Source: Candidatus Nitrosoglobus terrae
Lineage (GTDB): Bacteria; Pseudomonadota; Gammaproteobacteria; Nitrosococcales; Nitrosococcaceae
Assembly (NCBI RefSeq): GCF_002356115.1
Contig: NZ_AP014836.1
Location: 1,675,091 to 1,739,090, forward strand
Direction of reading: 5' to 3'
DNA: 64,000 nucleotides
Part shown: positions 41,447 to 51,551 of the stretch, piece by piece
Position numbering within the stretch: the stretch's first letter is position 1
How the letters are laid out: every line of letters begins with the position of its first letter
The notes under the pieces: model-generated
Database searches by the model: none
Seen by the model: the letters and a program-made list of their open reading frames with translations, nothing else
What the model was told of the DNA's origin: nothing
Made by a program: the position numbers and the translations under genes

Positions 41447-42818
41447 GGCGGCCTCCTTTATTCCTTAACGGCGTTTGATGGAGTTCTTCCCCTGGCTTTA
41501 TCGGCAAAGGCACTAGCTCTCCTCTTGTTAACTGGCTCTCTAATAAGAACTCTTTAGCTACTGCTTGAATTTGTTCTGGAGTCACAGCTTGCACCCGATC
41601 TACATAAGAATCTGCCAATTGCCAATCCAGTCCTACCGTTGTTAATAAACCTAGCTGCATTGCTTGAAAAAACATGGAATCTTGCTCAAAAATTTTACTG
41701 GCTACTACCTGATTTTTGATTCGTTCCAGCTCTTCTTGACTCACCGGCTCCTGTTGTAAGCGTTTAATTTGCCCCCAGATAGCCTGCTCCAAGTCAGCTA
41801 TGGTATGACCTTGCATCGGAGTTCCTGCAATTATGAATTGATCTTTAATACGCGCATAAAGATCGTAATTCACATCCACATGAGCAGCTACTTGATTGCC
41901 TCGGATCAGTTCCTTGGAAAAACGAGCGCTTGAACCGCCATCCAAAATCCCCGCTAACACTTCTAAAGCGTAGACCTTCCAATCCGTTGTAGCCGTTTTT
42001 ACTACAGGTACTTTCCAGCCTAACAATAAATAAGGCAATTTAGCAGGCGCTTGGACAGTAATTTCTCGGCGACCTGTTTGTAGAATCTCTTCTTGAGGTT
42101 TGAGCGATTTAATGGTTTCTGGTTTTAGAGAGCCAAAATACTCTTTAGCAAGAGTATAAACCTCTTCCGGGTTAACATCTCCTACAACGACTACGGTAGC
42201 ATTGTTGGGCGCATACCATTTTTGATACCAAGCCTCTAGATCAGTAACATCATAGGCTTTAATATCGCTCATCCAGCCAATCGTAGGATGATGATACGGG
42301 CTGCTAAGAAATGCAACTGCGTTAAAGTGCTCATAGGCTAAAGCGTTAGGATTATCCTCAGTACGCATCCGCCGCTCTTCCATAACGACCTGCCTTTCCT
42401 TATCAAGCTCTTTAGTTTTAAGTACTAAATTACGCATCCGATCCGCCTCAAGCTGAAAGCTTACCTTAAGCTGATCATTAGTCATTTGTTCAAAATAAGC
42501 TGTATAATCCCGGCCAGTAAAGGCATTCTCCTCACCGCCATGGGCAGAAATAATTTGCGAAAACTCATTAGGTTTCAAGTTTTTAGTACCTTGAAACATC
42601 ATATGTTCCAACATGTGGGAAATACCGGTAATCCCATCGTGCTCATAGCTAGAGCCTACTTTATACCATATTTGGGAAACCATCACGGGAGCCCGATGAT
42701 CCTCCTTAACCAGTAATTTCAAGCCATTAGCTAAGGTAAATTCATGCACTTTAGCTAAAGTTATCAGGGGTAACGTTAAAACTGCAAAAAATGTTAGCAA
42801 GCGTATCGACAACTTCAT
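41436..42818 (-). CDS. M16 zinc peptidase, active subunit
   Basis: 460-residue periplasmic protease with signal peptide (LLTFFAVLTLPLITLA). The inverted zinc motif is in GISHMLEHMMFQGT (HxxEH), with the distal glutamate in the ENAFTGRDYTAYFEQM to EEVYTLAKEYFG region. Pairs with the inactive M16 protein downstream. Divergent from ftsY, an arrangement seen in many gammaproteobacteria. Confidence 0.92.
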   Translation of the reverse strand: MKLSIRLLTFFAVLTLPLITLAKVHEFTLANGLKLLVKEDHRAPVMVSQIWYKVGSSYEHDGITGISHMLEHMMFQGTKNLKPNEFSQIISAHGGEENAFTGRDYTAYFEQMTNDQLKVSFQLEADRMRNLVLKTKELDKERQVVMEERRMRTEDNPNALAYEHFNAVAFLSSPYHHPTIGWMSDIKAYDVTDLEAWYQKWYAPNNATVVVVGDVNPEEVYTLAKEYFGSLKPETIKSLKPQEEILQTGRREITVQAPAKLPYLLLGWKVPVVKTATTDWKVYALEVLAGILDGGSSARFSKELIRGNQVAAHVDVNYDLYARIKDQFIIAGTPMQGHTIADLEQAIWGQIKRLQQEPVSQEELERIKNQVVASKIFEQDSMFFQAMQLGLLTTVGLDWQLADSYVDRVQAVTPEQIQAVAKEFLLESQLTRGELVPLPIKPGEELHQTPLRNKGGRHVS

Positions 42819-42968
42819 TTTTCTTTACTCTTAGTACAGGTTAGTGATAATAAACTACTTCGGCGTGGGAACATAACCATATAATAATTCTCTGGCAAAA
42901 TCTGCTTTTATATTGCAGTAAATGTTATCCATATCACGGAATTGAAATCCTAAAAAATTACGAAAACT

Positions 42969-44030
42969 ATGGTAAATTTCTTTAAACGCTGGCAAAAAAA
43001 CCCAACACAAAGCCCAGATATAACAAGCCCTACCCCAATAGACACAAAAGTCGTACCAGAAAATTCTAAAGAAGAAATAACAACGCCTCAGAAACAGTTC
43101 TTTAGCAGGCTATACGATCGCCTTAGTCGCACTCGTAATCATTTATCAAGCGGTATCTATAGCCTCATACTGGGTAAAAAGACCATTGACGATCAGTTGT
43201 TGGAAGAAATCGAAACACAGCTGCTTATTGCTGATGTGGGAGTAGAAACCGCTCAGTCTATTATTCAGGATCTTACCGCCAGAGTCTCACGTAAAGAGCT
43301 TAAAGACCCCGAACGCTTAATGGGGGCGCTGCAGGAAAACATGCAAGCACTACTAAAACCATGCCACCAACCCTTAGTGCTCCCAGAAAACCTTAAACCT
43401 TTTACTATTTTAATGGTGGGTATTAACGGTGCGGGCAAAACCACTACTATTGGTAAACTCGCAAAAAGATTTCAAGCCCAAAATCGCTCAGTGATGCTAG
43501 CCGCAGGAGACACCTTTAGGGCGGCGGCTGTAGAGCAGCTCCAAGTCTGGGGTGAACGCAATCAGATTCCCGTCATTGCTCAACATAAAGGGGCTGATTC
43601 GGCTTCCGTTATTTTTGATGCGATGCAATCTGCTCAAGCTCGGGGCATTGATGTATTGATTGCAGATACAGCGGGTCGCCTTCATACGCAAGCCAATTTA
43701 ATGGAGGAGCTTAAAAAAATTAAACGCGTTATGACCAAAGCCGATCCCACAGCGCCTCATGAAATATTATTAACTGTTGATGCTGGAATTGGGCAAAATG
43801 CTCTGGCTCAAACACAGCAATTCCACCAAGCTATAGGTCTTACGGGTATCGCTTTGACTAAATTAGACGGCACTGCTAAGGGAGGAATTATCTTTGCAAT
43901 TGCCAGAAAGATGGCGCTTCCTATCCGATTCATCGGTGTAGGAGAGGGGGTTGATGACCTACGTCCATTTGATGCCGAAGAGTTCGTAGAGGCTTTATTA
44001 ACCCTAGCTCCTCCAAAAGAGAGCGTTTGA
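42969..44030 (+). CDS. ftsY: Signal recognition particle receptor FtsY
   Basis: SRP GTPase that docks ribosomes at the membrane. 353 residues: a short polar A-region (about 1-50), N domain, and G domain with GINGAGKTTTIGKLA, DTFRAAAVEQL, ADTAGRL and TKLDGTAKGG. No ftsE/ftsX follows, unlike E. coli. Confidence 0.97.
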   Translation: MVNFFKRWQKNPTQSPDITSPTPIDTKVVPENSKEEITTPQKQFFSRLYDRLSRTRNHLSSGIYSLILGKKTIDDQLLEEIETQLLIADVGVETAQSIIQDLTARVSRKELKDPERLMGALQENMQALLKPCHQPLVLPENLKPFTILMVGINGAGKTTTIGKLAKRFQAQNRSVMLAAGDTFRAAAVEQLQVWGERNQIPVIAQHKGADSASVIFDAMQSAQARGIDVLIADTAGRLHTQANLMEELKKIKRVMTKADPTAPHEILLTVDAGIGQNALAQTQQFHQAIGLTGIALTKLDGTAKGGIIFAIARKMALPIRFIGVGEGVDDLRPFDAEEFVEALLTLAPPKESV

Positions 44031-44058
44031 TATTTTCTCTTATTTGGGAATCTTTTAG

Positions 44059-45918
44059 TTAGGCTTTTAACTTTTCAAGCTGAGCTATATCCCGTACTGC
44101 ACCTCTTGCTGCTGAGGTTGTAAGGGCTGCATACGCTTGAAGTGCTTGGGAAACAGGGCGGATCCGAGCACTTGGCTGCCAAGCCTGCTGCCCCTTTGCC
44201 TGCATAATCATTCGGCGCTTCATCAGTACATCTTCACTCACTGATAAATGGATTCGCCGATGGGGAATATCAATCTCAATCCGATCGCCCTCTTCCACTA
44301 AGCCAATAGCCCCCCCTTCAGCTGCCTCAGGAGAGACATGGCCAATAGAAAGCCCTGAAGTACCTCCAGAAAATCGACCATCTGTGATCAAAGCGCAGAC
44401 TTTTCCTAAACCCTTAGATTTCAAGTAACTAGTAGGATAAAGCATCTCTTGCATACCTGGGCCTCCTTTAGGGCCTTCATAGCGAATCAGGATAATCTCA
44501 CCCGGATGAATCTTATCCCCTAAAATCGCCTCCACCGCCTCTTCCTGACTTTCAAATACCCGAGCAGCGCCAGAAAAAACAAGGATAGAGAGGTCAACCC
44601 CAGCCGTCTTCACAATGCAGCCCTCCTCAGCAAGATTGCCATAAAGAACAGCTAACCCTCCGTCTTTACTATACGCATGAGCAACATCACGGATACACCC
44701 ATGAGATCGATCCAAATCAAGCATTTCCCAACGATTTCCCTGGCTAAAAGCAACCTGTGTTGGAATACCGCCTGGGGCAGCAAGGTAACGATTTTGCGCA
44801 ACCTCATAACCAGAGCGCACTACATCCCATTGATCAAGAGCTGCTCCTAAGCTTTGGCTATGAACAGTTGCCACCTCTCGATGGATCAGGCCCACCTGAT
44901 CCAATTCTCCAAGAATACCCATGACTCCTCCCGCACGATGCACATCTTCCATATGGTACTCTGGTGTTGATGGCGCTACTTTGCACAAATTTGGTATCTT
45001 TCGGGATAGGCGATCAATATCCGCCATAGTGAAATTGACCTCCCCCTCCTGAGCAGCAGCCAGTAGATGCAGTACCGTATTGGTAGATCCTCCCATGGCA
45101 ATATCCAAGCTCATCGCATTTTCAAAGGCTTTAAACGTGGCAATAGCGCGAGGTAACACTGTTTCATCTTCTTGCTCATAGTAACGCTTTGATAAAGCCA
45201 CAATTAAGCGACCCGCTTCCAAAAATAACGCTTTCCGATCGGCGTGGGTCGCTAGTAAAGAACCATTGCCGGGTAAAGATAACCCTAGCGCCTCAGTCAG
45301 ACAATTCATAGAATTAGCGGTAAACATTCCGGAACAAGAGCCGCAAGTAGGACAGGCTGAGCGCTCATAAGCCATTACATCCGCATCGCTTTCGTTAGGA
45401 TCGGCAGCGGCAACCATAGCATCTATCAGATCTAGATTTAAATATTTACCATGAATTTTTACCTTACCGGCTTCCATGGGACCGCCGGAAACAAATACAG
45501 CCGGAATATTCAAGCGCAACGCAGCCATTAACATACCGGGGGTAATTTTGTCACAGTTAGAAATACAAACTATAGCATCCGCACAGTGGGCATTGACCAT
45601 ATATTCTACCGAATCGGCAATAATTTCCCGGGAGGGTAGAGAGTAAAGCATTCCGCTATGACCCATGGCAATCCCATCGTCTATAGCAATCGTATTAAAT
45701 TCTTTGGCGACTCCTCCCGTCTTCTCAATTTCCCGCGCTACAAGTTGACCTAGATCCTTAAGATGTACATGGCCGGGTACAAACTGCGTAAAAGAGTTAG
45801 CGATAGCAATAATCGGCTTACCAAAATCATCCTCCTTCATTCCTGTGGCTCGCCATAAAGCACGGGCACCGGCCATATTTCGGCCATGGGTAGTGGTTCG
45901 AGATCGATAAGCCGGCAT
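44059..45918 (-). CDS. ilvD: Dihydroxy-acid dehydratase
   Basis: Fe-S dehydratase of branched-chain amino acid synthesis. About 619 residues with the cluster cysteines in [10 protein letters not shown] and [17 protein letters not shown], and [20 protein letters not shown] near the end. ATG 45918 has GGAG six bases upstream; the frame also allows a TTG four codons earlier, which lies over that site and is unlikely. Single gene, convergent with ftsY. Confidence 0.97.
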   Translation of the reverse strand: MPAYRSRTTTHGRNMAGARALWRATGMKEDDFGKPIIAIANSFTQFVPGHVHLKDLGQLVAREIEKTGGVAKEFNTIAIDDGIAMGHSGMLYSLPSREIIADSVEYMVNAHCADAIVCISNCDKITPGMLMAALRLNIPAVFVSGGPMEAGKVKIHGKYLNLDLIDAMVAAADPNESDADVMAYERSACPTCGSCSGMFTANSMNCLTEALGLSLPGNGSLLATHADRKALFLEAGRLIVALSKRYYEQEDETVLPRAIATFKAFENAMSLDIAMGGSTNTVLHLLAAAQEGEVNFTMADIDRLSRKIPNLCKVAPSTPEYHMEDVHRAGGVMGILGELDQVGLIHREVATVHSQSLGAALDQWDVVRSGYEVAQNRYLAAPGGIPTQVAFSQGNRWEMLDLDRSHGCIRDVAHAYSKDGGLAVLYGNLAEEGCIVKTAGVDLSILVFSGAARVFESQEEAVEAILGDKIHPGEIILIRYEGPKGGPGMQEMLYPTSYLKSKGLGKVCALITDGRFSGGTSGLSIGHVSPEAAEGGAIGLVEEGDRIEIDIPHRRIHLSVSEDVLMKRRMIMQAKGQQAWQPSARIRPVSQALQAYAALTTSAARGAVRDIAQLEKLKA

Positions 45919-45979
45919 AAATATCTCCAAAAATCAGATTTAAATTAATAGCAGAGAATAAATTTATCAAAAATAACCA

Positions 45980-47980
45980 TTAACGTAGCAATGCCCGCAA
46001 GTGAGCTAAATGAGCTTGACCTCTTTCCATACGCTCAGCCGGATCCCTGAATACGCCTTCTTGCTCCCACTGAAGATCAGAAGCAGGTAGCTCCAATAAA
46101 AACCGACTAGACTCCCGTGCTAGGGTTTCTCCATACTGTTGGCGTTTCTCAGCTAGAGTCAAGTATAAATTTCGCTGAGCCCGGGTAATGCCTACATACA
46201 TTAAACGCCGCTCTTCCTCTAAAGCGCCTTCCTCTATACTAGTGCGGTGAGGTAGTAGCTCTTCCTCCATCCCCACCATAAACACATAGGGAAACTCTAA
46301 CCCTTTTGCTGCGTGGAGAGTTAATAAATTTACCGCATCTTGATCTTTTTTTTCCTGAGTGCGCTCTAAGATATCTTGTAGATTAATTTTTGCTACTAGG
46401 TCGCCAAGGCTCTGTCCCTCTTCTCGTTGATATAATCGCTCCAGCCAGCTGATCAGTGCCTCTATATGGGCCATTTTCCGTTCAACCCCACGACGATCAT
46501 TACCTATCTCATCTAGCCAAGCCTCATAATTAATCTCTTTGATGAGATCTCTAATTACCATTATAGGGTCACTGCGACGACTGCGATCAGCTAAATCTAC
46601 AATCCAGTGACAAAATCGACGCAGCCGAACTAAATTCTCACCTGAAAGGTATTCCCCTAGACCTAGTTCAAAACCAGAAGCTAAGAAACTTTGCCCTCGT
46701 AGTGCAGCGTATCCTGCGAGCTTTTCTAGCGTTGTTGCTCCAATACCTCTACGGGGCGTATTGGCTATCCGTAGAAAGGCATTATCATCCTCTTCATTCG
46801 CAAGTAAGCGTAAATAAGCCATGATATCTTTCACTTCAGCCCGCTCGAAAAATGAAGTCCCCCCACTTAAAATATAGGGAATTCCATGGGAGCGTAACCC
46901 CTCTTCAAAGAGACGAGACTGATGGTTACCTCGATAAAGAATGGCGTAATCTCGATAAGCAGTACGATGTTTAAATTGATGATACATTAACTCAGCGATA
47001 ACCCTATCTGCTTCATGACGTTCATCTCGGCAAACCAGTACTCGAATAGGATCCCCTTCGCCTAAAGCGCTCCAGAGACGTTTTTCAAATACGTGGGGGT
47101 TATGGCTAATAAGCTGGTTAGCTACCCGTAAAATTCGCGTAGTCGAGCGATAGTTTTGCTCTAATTTAATAACAGTCAGCTGAGGAAAATCCCTTTTAAG
47201 CTCCTGCAAGTTTTCTGGCTGCGCGCCTCGCCAAGCATAAACTGACTGATCATCATCTCCCACTACCGTGAAAGCACCTCGTATTCCTGCCAAATGCCTA
47301 ATCAGCTGGTACTGAGCCTCATTGGTATCCTGATATTCATCCACAAGCAAGTAACGTATACGGCTTTGCCAGCGACTGAGAACTTCTGGGTAAGTGATAA
47401 ATAAATGTACTGGCAAAGCGATAAGATCGTCAAAATCAACCGCATTGTAAGCCCGTAAACGGCGCTCATAGGCCGTGTAAATCTGGGCTGCATTTTTTTC
47501 CTGGTTATTACCAGCAATCTGTAGCACCCTTTCAGGGGCGACTAAAGCGCTCTTCCAAGTAGAAATCCGCCACTGCAGGCTGGCCTTCTCCTCACTGCCA
47601 CTCGACTCATGTTGGCAGAGGTCGCCTATAATCGCTAGGCTATCTTGAGCATCTAATAAAGAGAAACCCGCCCTCAGACCCATAAAATTCTGCTCACGGC
47701 GCAAAATATTCAGCCCTAAAGTATGGAAAGTAGAGACAGTTAGACCTCGTGTCTTTTCCTTAGGCAGGAGCTGTCCAATCCGACTCTTCATCTCCCGCGC
47801 TGCTTTATTGGTAAATGTCACTGCAGCAATAGCGCCTGCTAATAAATGGCATTGATCAATAAGATAGGCAATTTTATGGGTAATGACTCGAGTTTTGCCA
47901 CTACCAGCCCCTGCTAGCACCAACACCGGGCTCTCAATATGACGTACCGCTAAACGCTGTTGAGAATTAAGGGTGGCCAT
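45980..47980 (-). CDS. rep: ATP-dependent DNA helicase Rep
   Basis: Superfamily 1A 3'-5' helicase that helps replication forks past protein blocks. About 666 residues, E. coli Rep 673. Motifs: LAGAGSGKTRVITHKIAYL, LLVDEYQDTN, VGDDDQSVYAWRGA, LEQNYRST and VNLLTLHAAKGLEFPYVF. ATG 47980 gives the Rep-like MATLNSQQRLAVRHIE; the open frame upstream lies inside comM. It overlaps the end of comM by 14 bases. Confidence 0.95.
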   Translation of the reverse strand: MATLNSQQRLAVRHIESPVLVLAGAGSGKTRVITHKIAYLIDQCHLLAGAIAAVTFTNKAAREMKSRIGQLLPKEKTRGLTVSTFHTLGLNILRREQNFMGLRAGFSLLDAQDSLAIIGDLCQHESSGSEEKASLQWRISTWKSALVAPERVLQIAGNNQEKNAAQIYTAYERRLRAYNAVDFDDLIALPVHLFITYPEVLSRWQSRIRYLLVDEYQDTNEAQYQLIRHLAGIRGAFTVVGDDDQSVYAWRGAQPENLQELKRDFPQLTVIKLEQNYRSTTRILRVANQLISHNPHVFEKRLWSALGEGDPIRVLVCRDERHEADRVIAELMYHQFKHRTAYRDYAILYRGNHQSRLFEEGLRSHGIPYILSGGTSFFERAEVKDIMAYLRLLANEEDDNAFLRIANTPRRGIGATTLEKLAGYAALRGQSFLASGFELGLGEYLSGENLVRLRRFCHWIVDLADRSRRSDPIMVIRDLIKEINYEAWLDEIGNDRRGVERKMAHIEALISWLERLYQREEGQSLGDLVAKINLQDILERTQEKKDQDAVNLLTLHAAKGLEFPYVFMVGMEEELLPHRTSIEEGALEEERRLMYVGITRAQRNLYLTLAEKRQQYGETLARESSRFLLELPASDLQWEQEGVFRDPAERMERGQAHLAHLRALLR

Positions 47981-49484
47981 ACAATCGATCCAGCCGTCGA
48001 TAGCTAATTGCTTCAGAAAGATGCGGAGTACGAATAGTCTCACTCGCTTCTAGATCGGCAACTGTCCGTGCCACTTTTAGAATTCGATGATAAGCACGAG
48101 CCGAAAGCCCCAGTTGCGCTAGGGCTTGATCAAGCAGATGATGATCCTTATCACTCAATCGACAAACCCGTTCTACTTCTTGAGTATTTAATCCATTATT
48201 AGGCTGACCTGATCGGGATAACTGGCGCGCTCGTGCGGCTTCCACCCGCGCTTGAATTTGATAGCTGGTTTCAACGACTTCTTCACAATGAGCTCGCAAC
48301 AGATTGAGGGGTACTGGCGGTATCTCAATGTGTATATCAATACGATCCAATAGGGGTCCGGAGATTCGGGCGCGATAGCGCTGTACCTGCTCCAAAGTAC
48401 ATCGGCAACGACCCTTATTATCCCCCAGATAACCACAAGGGCATGGATTCATAGCTGCTATTAACTGGAACCGCGCCGGGAATTCTGTCTGTTGGGCAGC
48501 TCGGGAAATCACAATACAGCCTGATTCCAAAGGTTCCCTTAAAACCTCCAGCACGCGACGCTCAAACTCTGGTAGCTCATCTAGAAATAACACTCCATGA
48601 TGGGCTAAAGAAATTTCCCCTGGCCGTGGTTGTCCGCCACCGCCTACTAACGCTACCGCAGAAGCAGTGTGATGAGGTGCCCGAAAAGGGCGTTGACCCC
48701 AATGACTAGAATCAAACCCTTGGCTGCCCACTGATTGCACTGCCGCACTTTCCAACGCTTCAACTTCGGTCATTTTAGGCAAAAGCTTAGGTAGCCGGCT
48801 GGCCAACATCGTTTTACCTGATCCGGGCGGCCCAATCATCAGTAGGTTATGACTGCCAGCGGCAGCCACCTCTAAGGCTCGCTTCCCTTGATATTGACCC
48901 CGAACATCGGCAATATCAGCGCTTTCTCCCTGTATTGTTTCAAAAGCAGAAACGGTAAAGGGGGAAAGCGGTAATTCACCTCGAAGGTGCTGGCAAATCT
49001 CTAACAGATGGGAGATAGCAAGTACCTTAATTTTAGAGACTAAAGCCGCCTCTGATGCGTTTTCTTTGGCAACCACTAGCGTGCGCCCTGTTTTTACCGT
49101 CTGCAACGCCGTGGGTAGCACTGCACGAACACCTCTCACCTCTCCGCTTAAAGCAAGCTCACTTACAAACTCATAAGTAGCTAAAACAGCGGGCAAGATC
49201 TGATCTGATGCGGCCAAAATGCCCAAAGCAATGGCTAAATCAAAACGCCCTCCCTCCTTAGGAAGATCGGCTGGTGCTAAATTTACAGTAATGCGGCGAG
49301 TAGGAAATTCAAAATGACAATTAAGTAATGCGCCTCGAACACGTTCTCGACTCTCTTTAACCGCAGTCTCTGGTAAACCAACGATAGAAAAAGCAGGTAA
49401 TCCATTTGAAAGATGCACCTCCACAGTCACCAGAGGGGCATCAATACCTGTTTGAGCCCGACTATAGGCAATCGCCAACGACAT
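47967..49484 (-). CDS. comM: ComM/YifB AAA+ helicase-like ATPase
   Basis: 505 residues: N-terminal Lon-protease-like domain with FSIVGLPETAVKESRERVR and NLAPADLPKEGGRFDL, central magnesium-chelatase AAA domain (Walker A GPPGSGKTML, Walker B LFLDELPEF) and MNPCPCGYLGD with zinc-type cysteines. ComM proteins drive branch migration of incoming DNA during natural transformation. Its neighbours ubiK and rep fit the common gammaproteobacterial order. Confidence 0.94.
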   Translation of the reverse strand: MSLAIAYSRAQTGIDAPLVTVEVHLSNGLPAFSIVGLPETAVKESRERVRGALLNCHFEFPTRRITVNLAPADLPKEGGRFDLAIALGILAASDQILPAVLATYEFVSELALSGEVRGVRAVLPTALQTVKTGRTLVVAKENASEAALVSKIKVLAISHLLEICQHLRGELPLSPFTVSAFETIQGESADIADVRGQYQGKRALEVAAAGSHNLLMIGPPGSGKTMLASRLPKLLPKMTEVEALESAAVQSVGSQGFDSSHWGQRPFRAPHHTASAVALVGGGGQPRPGEISLAHHGVLFLDELPEFERRVLEVLREPLESGCIVISRAAQQTEFPARFQLIAAMNPCPCGYLGDNKGRCRCTLEQVQRYRARISGPLLDRIDIHIEIPPVPLNLLRAHCEEVVETSYQIQARVEAARARQLSRSGQPNNGLNTQEVERVCRLSDKDHHLLDQALAQLGLSARAYHRILKVARTVADLEASETIRTPHLSEAISYRRLDRLYGHP

Positions 49485-49771
49485 AAGCTATTGTTGATGT
49501 TTCAACTTCAAAGAAGTGCTACAAAGACTCACAACGCCCTGCAACGACGACGCAAGATGAGGTAAAACCTGACCAGTACCTCCATTTTGGTTACTACTGC
49601 AAGAAGGCATGCGGGAAGTAAAGCCTGTAGAGGCATACAGCCACTTAATGATAGCTTGAGTCCAAGCAACCATAGATGAAGCAAGAAAAACGTAGTAAGC
49701 AACTTGGCAAAAACCAAGTCGAAGAATGCACATAAGCCGATAATTGCAACACGTAAGTAGTTAACTTCGAA

Positions 49772-50056
49772 TTACGTTTGTTCCTCTAATGGCTTTTGGG
49801 ATTCTTTTCTCAAACCTGCTTGCACTTCAAGCTCAACAACCTGAGTCTCAAGTGCCTCTAGCTTCATCCGCGTACGGGCTAATACCGCTTGTTGAACATC
49901 AAACTCCTCTCGTGTAACCAAATCAAGCCTAGCAAAGGCGCTGTTTAAAGTCGCACGAAAATTCTTCTCTACATCTCTTTGAAAATCCTGTAACCCTCTG
50001 GGAACAGAATCTGCCAACTTACGGGCTAAATCATCTAAAATCTTGGGTTCTATCAC
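49772..50056 (-). CDS. ubiK: Ubiquinone biosynthesis accessory factor UbiK (BMFP)
   Basis: 94-residue membrane-fusogenic coiled-coil protein. The N-terminal amphipathic part DDLARKLADSVPRGLQDFQR is followed by a long coiled coil beginning ARLDLVTREEFDVQQAVLAR. UbiK proteins help the Ubi complex in aerobic ubiquinone synthesis. Upstream of comM with a 287-base gap that shows only overlapping hydrophobic frames and no convincing gene. Confidence 0.93.
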   Translation of the reverse strand: MIEPKILDDLARKLADSVPRGLQDFQRDVEKNFRATLNSAFARLDLVTREEFDVQQAVLARTRMKLEALETQVVELEVQAGLRKESQKPLEEQT

Positions 50057-50284
50057 GAATACTACTCTCCAAAATCAATACCATATCTAAATTACACTCC
50101 AGTATATCTTATTATGCTGATTTTATAGTGGAAAAATAGCACTGATAAATCTGATACTAACTCCAGCTATAGACTATACTTAGCTTAAAGAGCAAAGAAC
50201 ATCTACTTATTCAGTTTAAGTTAAGCTCATACAGCTATACTTAGTAGCGGTTATAAAAATAAAGAAAGCAGAATAAGCTCTAGC

Positions 50285-51547
50285 GTGAACAGAAAAAATG
50301 AACCTCATCCATGGTTAAAAAAATTACTATTAGCGCTCATACTTATTATAAGTGATATACAAGCAGAAAACATATCGCAAGATCTAGAAGGAAGAGGGGG
50401 CTTTGCTAAGAGCGAGGGGCTTTTCGATCTCGCGCCTGGAAAAAATGTGAATGAAACCAAGTTTATGCAGTCTATCCGCACCACTATTGGGGGTTGGCTG
50501 GAAGGGGGCTACACCATTAATCCCGACGGGCCACAGAGCGGGATTAACGGACCCACCACCTTTAATAATAGGGCTGATGATCCCGTACTAGATGCCTTTT
50601 ATCTATTTTTTGAACGGCAAGTTGATGCTAAAGGAAAACACTGGGATATTGGCTGGCGGGCTGATTTTCTCTACGGCACTGATTCCATTTTTACTCAAGC
50701 CTTCGGGCTAGACAAAAACATTCTGAATAATGACACCGCCCGCTTTTATAGGACCGCTATTCCTCAGCTCTACGTAAAAACTTTTATCCCTGTAGGCAAC
50801 GGCATCACGGTTGATCTTGGGCATTTTTATACGTTAATCGGTTATGAAACCGTCACCGCGCCTGAGAATTTTTTCTACTCTCATGCTTACACCATGCAAT
50901 ATGGTGAGCCCTTTACCCATACTGGAATCATTGCTCACTATCCGGTTAACGATAACATTAGGCTCAGCGCAGGCAGCGTTATGGGCTGGAATGATTTCTC
51001 CGGTAATCCTTCGAATCAGAACTTTATAGGAAGAATAAGCTGGGCTAGCGATGATCAGCGAACCTCTCTTGATGCTGCCCTGATTACGGGGGATGTGACC
51101 AAAGTTGTCACTCCAGTAAACCCTGATCGCAACCGCACTGTATATAGCCTAGTACTTCAGCATCAGGTCACTGAACGACTAAAGTATGTCTTCCAGCATG
51201 ACTTTGGGATTGAACCCCATGCCGTTGAAAATTTCACTAAGACAGCACGCTGGTACGGCATTAATCAATACCTATTCTATCAAGTTAAAAAAACCCTAGG
51301 GGCCGGCCTGCGTTTTGAATGGTTTCGGGATGCGCAGGGCGTTCGGGTAATGGCCAATGGCCTGTCTGGGCCAGCAGATTACTTTGAGGCCACGGTCGGA
51401 TTAAGGTGGGACATCTTAAAATGGGTTACCTTTCGCCCAGAAGTACGCTATGACTGGATGAGCTCCAGCACGGGCTTTAGGGCTTTTAATGATAATACCA
51501 AAAGTAATCAGGTCATTATCGCTGCAGATTTAATTATTAAATTCTAG
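50285..51547 (+). CDS. Outer-membrane beta-barrel porin, BBP2-like family
   Basis: 420 residues from a GTG start. A signal region (LLLALILIISDIQA) is followed by alternating hydrophobic/polar strands such as GWLEGGYTINPDG, GWRADFLYG, VDLGHFYTLIGYE and AGLRFEWFRDAQGV, ending in a beta-strand with a terminal phenylalanine (IIAADLIIKF), the usual barrel insertion signal. The pattern fits the putative beta-barrel porin-2 family. Substrate unknown. Convergent with the RimK-like gene, only 4 bases apart. Confidence 0.82.
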   Translation: MNRKNEPHPWLKKLLLALILIISDIQAENISQDLEGRGGFAKSEGLFDLAPGKNVNETKFMQSIRTTIGGWLEGGYTINPDGPQSGINGPTTFNNRADDPVLDAFYLFFERQVDAKGKHWDIGWRADFLYGTDSIFTQAFGLDKNILNNDTARFYRTAIPQLYVKTFIPVGNGITVDLGHFYTLIGYETVTAPENFFYSHAYTMQYGEPFTHTGIIAHYPVNDNIRLSAGSVMGWNDFSGNPSNQNFIGRISWASDDQRTSLDAALITGDVTKVVTPVNPDRNRTVYSLVLQHQVTERLKYVFQHDFGIEPHAVENFTKTARWYGINQYLFYQVKKTLGAGLRFEWFRDAQGVRVMANGLSGPADYFEATVGLRWDILKWVTFRPEVRYDWMSSSTGFRAFNDNTKSNQVIIAADLIIKF

Positions 51548-51551
51548 CACC

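Noticed and set aside
47981-48043. Upstream extension of rep into comM
   Set aside because: The added residues lie wholly inside comM coding sequence, and Rep proteins begin near MATLNSQQRLA.
49488-49733. Two overlapping hydrophobic frames between ubiK and comM (81 and 62 codons, minus strand)
   Set aside because: They overlap in different frames, have no ribosome binding sites, resemble nothing I know and contain low-complexity hydrophobic runs. Related genomes often have glnK-amtB nearby, but I see no remnant of either.
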